The notes under the pieces were generated by a model, which worked only from the letters and a program-made list of their open reading frames with translations, made no database searches and was not told the origin of the DNA. A program made the translations under genes and the position numbers. A DNA stretch of 64,000 nt from Casuarius casuarius (taxonomy: Eukaryota > Chordata > Aves > Casuariiformes > Casuariidae), in contig PTFA01000012.1 in the NCBI GenBank assembly GCA_003342895.1, positions 8,356,252 to 8,420,251 on the forward strand, given 5' to 3'. Below are positions 63,663 through 64,000 of the stretch, one piece after another. Every line of letters begins with the position of its first letter. Position 1 is the first letter of the stretch.

Positions 63663-64000
63663 CTAAACTAAGGGTAAAAATATCAGTGATTCTCTTTTTT
63701 TTTGTTGTTGCTGGAAAGTGATGATCCTTGGGGATTTTTTGGGTGTGCTCAGTGCAAGTACACAGCTATTCTCTTGAAGACACTTGGTCACTCTCTGAGG
63801 GACATGAAGGAGGCTTATGCTACCAGAAGTATACCAGTTCTGTATAACTTCATTTAACAGATTCAGCCTCAAACTTGAAAAGCTGCTTGAGTAATACCTT
63901 AGACATCTAGACAATGTAAAGAATGGTGCCAAATGTATACAGACATTTCTCTGATGTAAAAAGAGAAATCTCAGGGAAGACATTGCACAGAATGCCTGCA
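63663..64000. other. flank upstream of the - strand exon candidate
   Basis: Open on the - strand from the window edge to the TAG at 63665-63663 in the frame of the exon candidate, but AT-rich with ordinary Leu/Ser/Phe-rich translation. It is read here as intron that is open by chance. It is cut by the window end. Confidence 0.35.

Noticed and set aside
1..64000. CRISPR arrays, operons, prophage, riboswitches
   Set aside because: Nothing in the sequence has the spaced-repeat, dense-gene or ribosome-binding-site organisation needed; the window is vertebrate nuclear DNA.

Overview
This is a mostly AT-rich, non-coding stretch of vertebrate nuclear DNA, most likely from a bird. The main clue is CR1 LINE tails of the avian type. 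One lies on the + strand (36331-36525) with the usual text running from 'gcactggaacagg' to 'gaccagattacctcc'. The other lies on the - strand (41065-41146), reading 'ttgggaaggacctctgg' on the + strand. An older CR1/L3-like relic sits at 9706-10050. There are no operons, rRNA, CRISPR or bacterial-type genes, and I recognised no tRNA. Almost all open frames of 60-118 codons look like chance in AT-rich DNA.

Layout: 1-24.9 kb is intergenic or intronic DNA with small repeats, two old CR1 relics and a phase-compatible pair of possible exons (21923-22106 and 22359-22403). At 24908-25545 the base composition changes abruptly to GC/CpG-rich DNA holding an 88-codon frame. At 29868-30700 lies a second, stronger CpG island. 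It begins with a Z-DNA-prone CA/CG tract and contains a canonical splice donor (30338), a strong acceptor (30605) and a 34-codon two-exon frame with high GC3. From 30.7 to 54 kb the DNA is AT-rich again, with the CR1 tails, simple repeats, several non-coding blocks that look constrained, and possible exons at 34716-34836 (high GC3) and 45519-45688. At about 53988-54416 is a CpG-rich segment with polyadenylation architecture and a G15 run, best read as a solo retroviral LTR on the - strand. From 54.4 to 64 kb are a (TA)(TG) microsatellite, a GGAAAT purine tract and four more possible exons or open segments (55575-55633 +, 58134-58463 +, 59045-58827 -, 63662-63456 -).

No protein family could be recognised with confidence. 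The possible exons lie on both strands and cannot all belong to one gene. They are ranked leads, chosen because they combine an open frame with splice-like borders, locally raised CpG or GC3, or non-random amino-acid composition. The best lead is the small spliced CpG-island unit at 29.9-30.7 kb.
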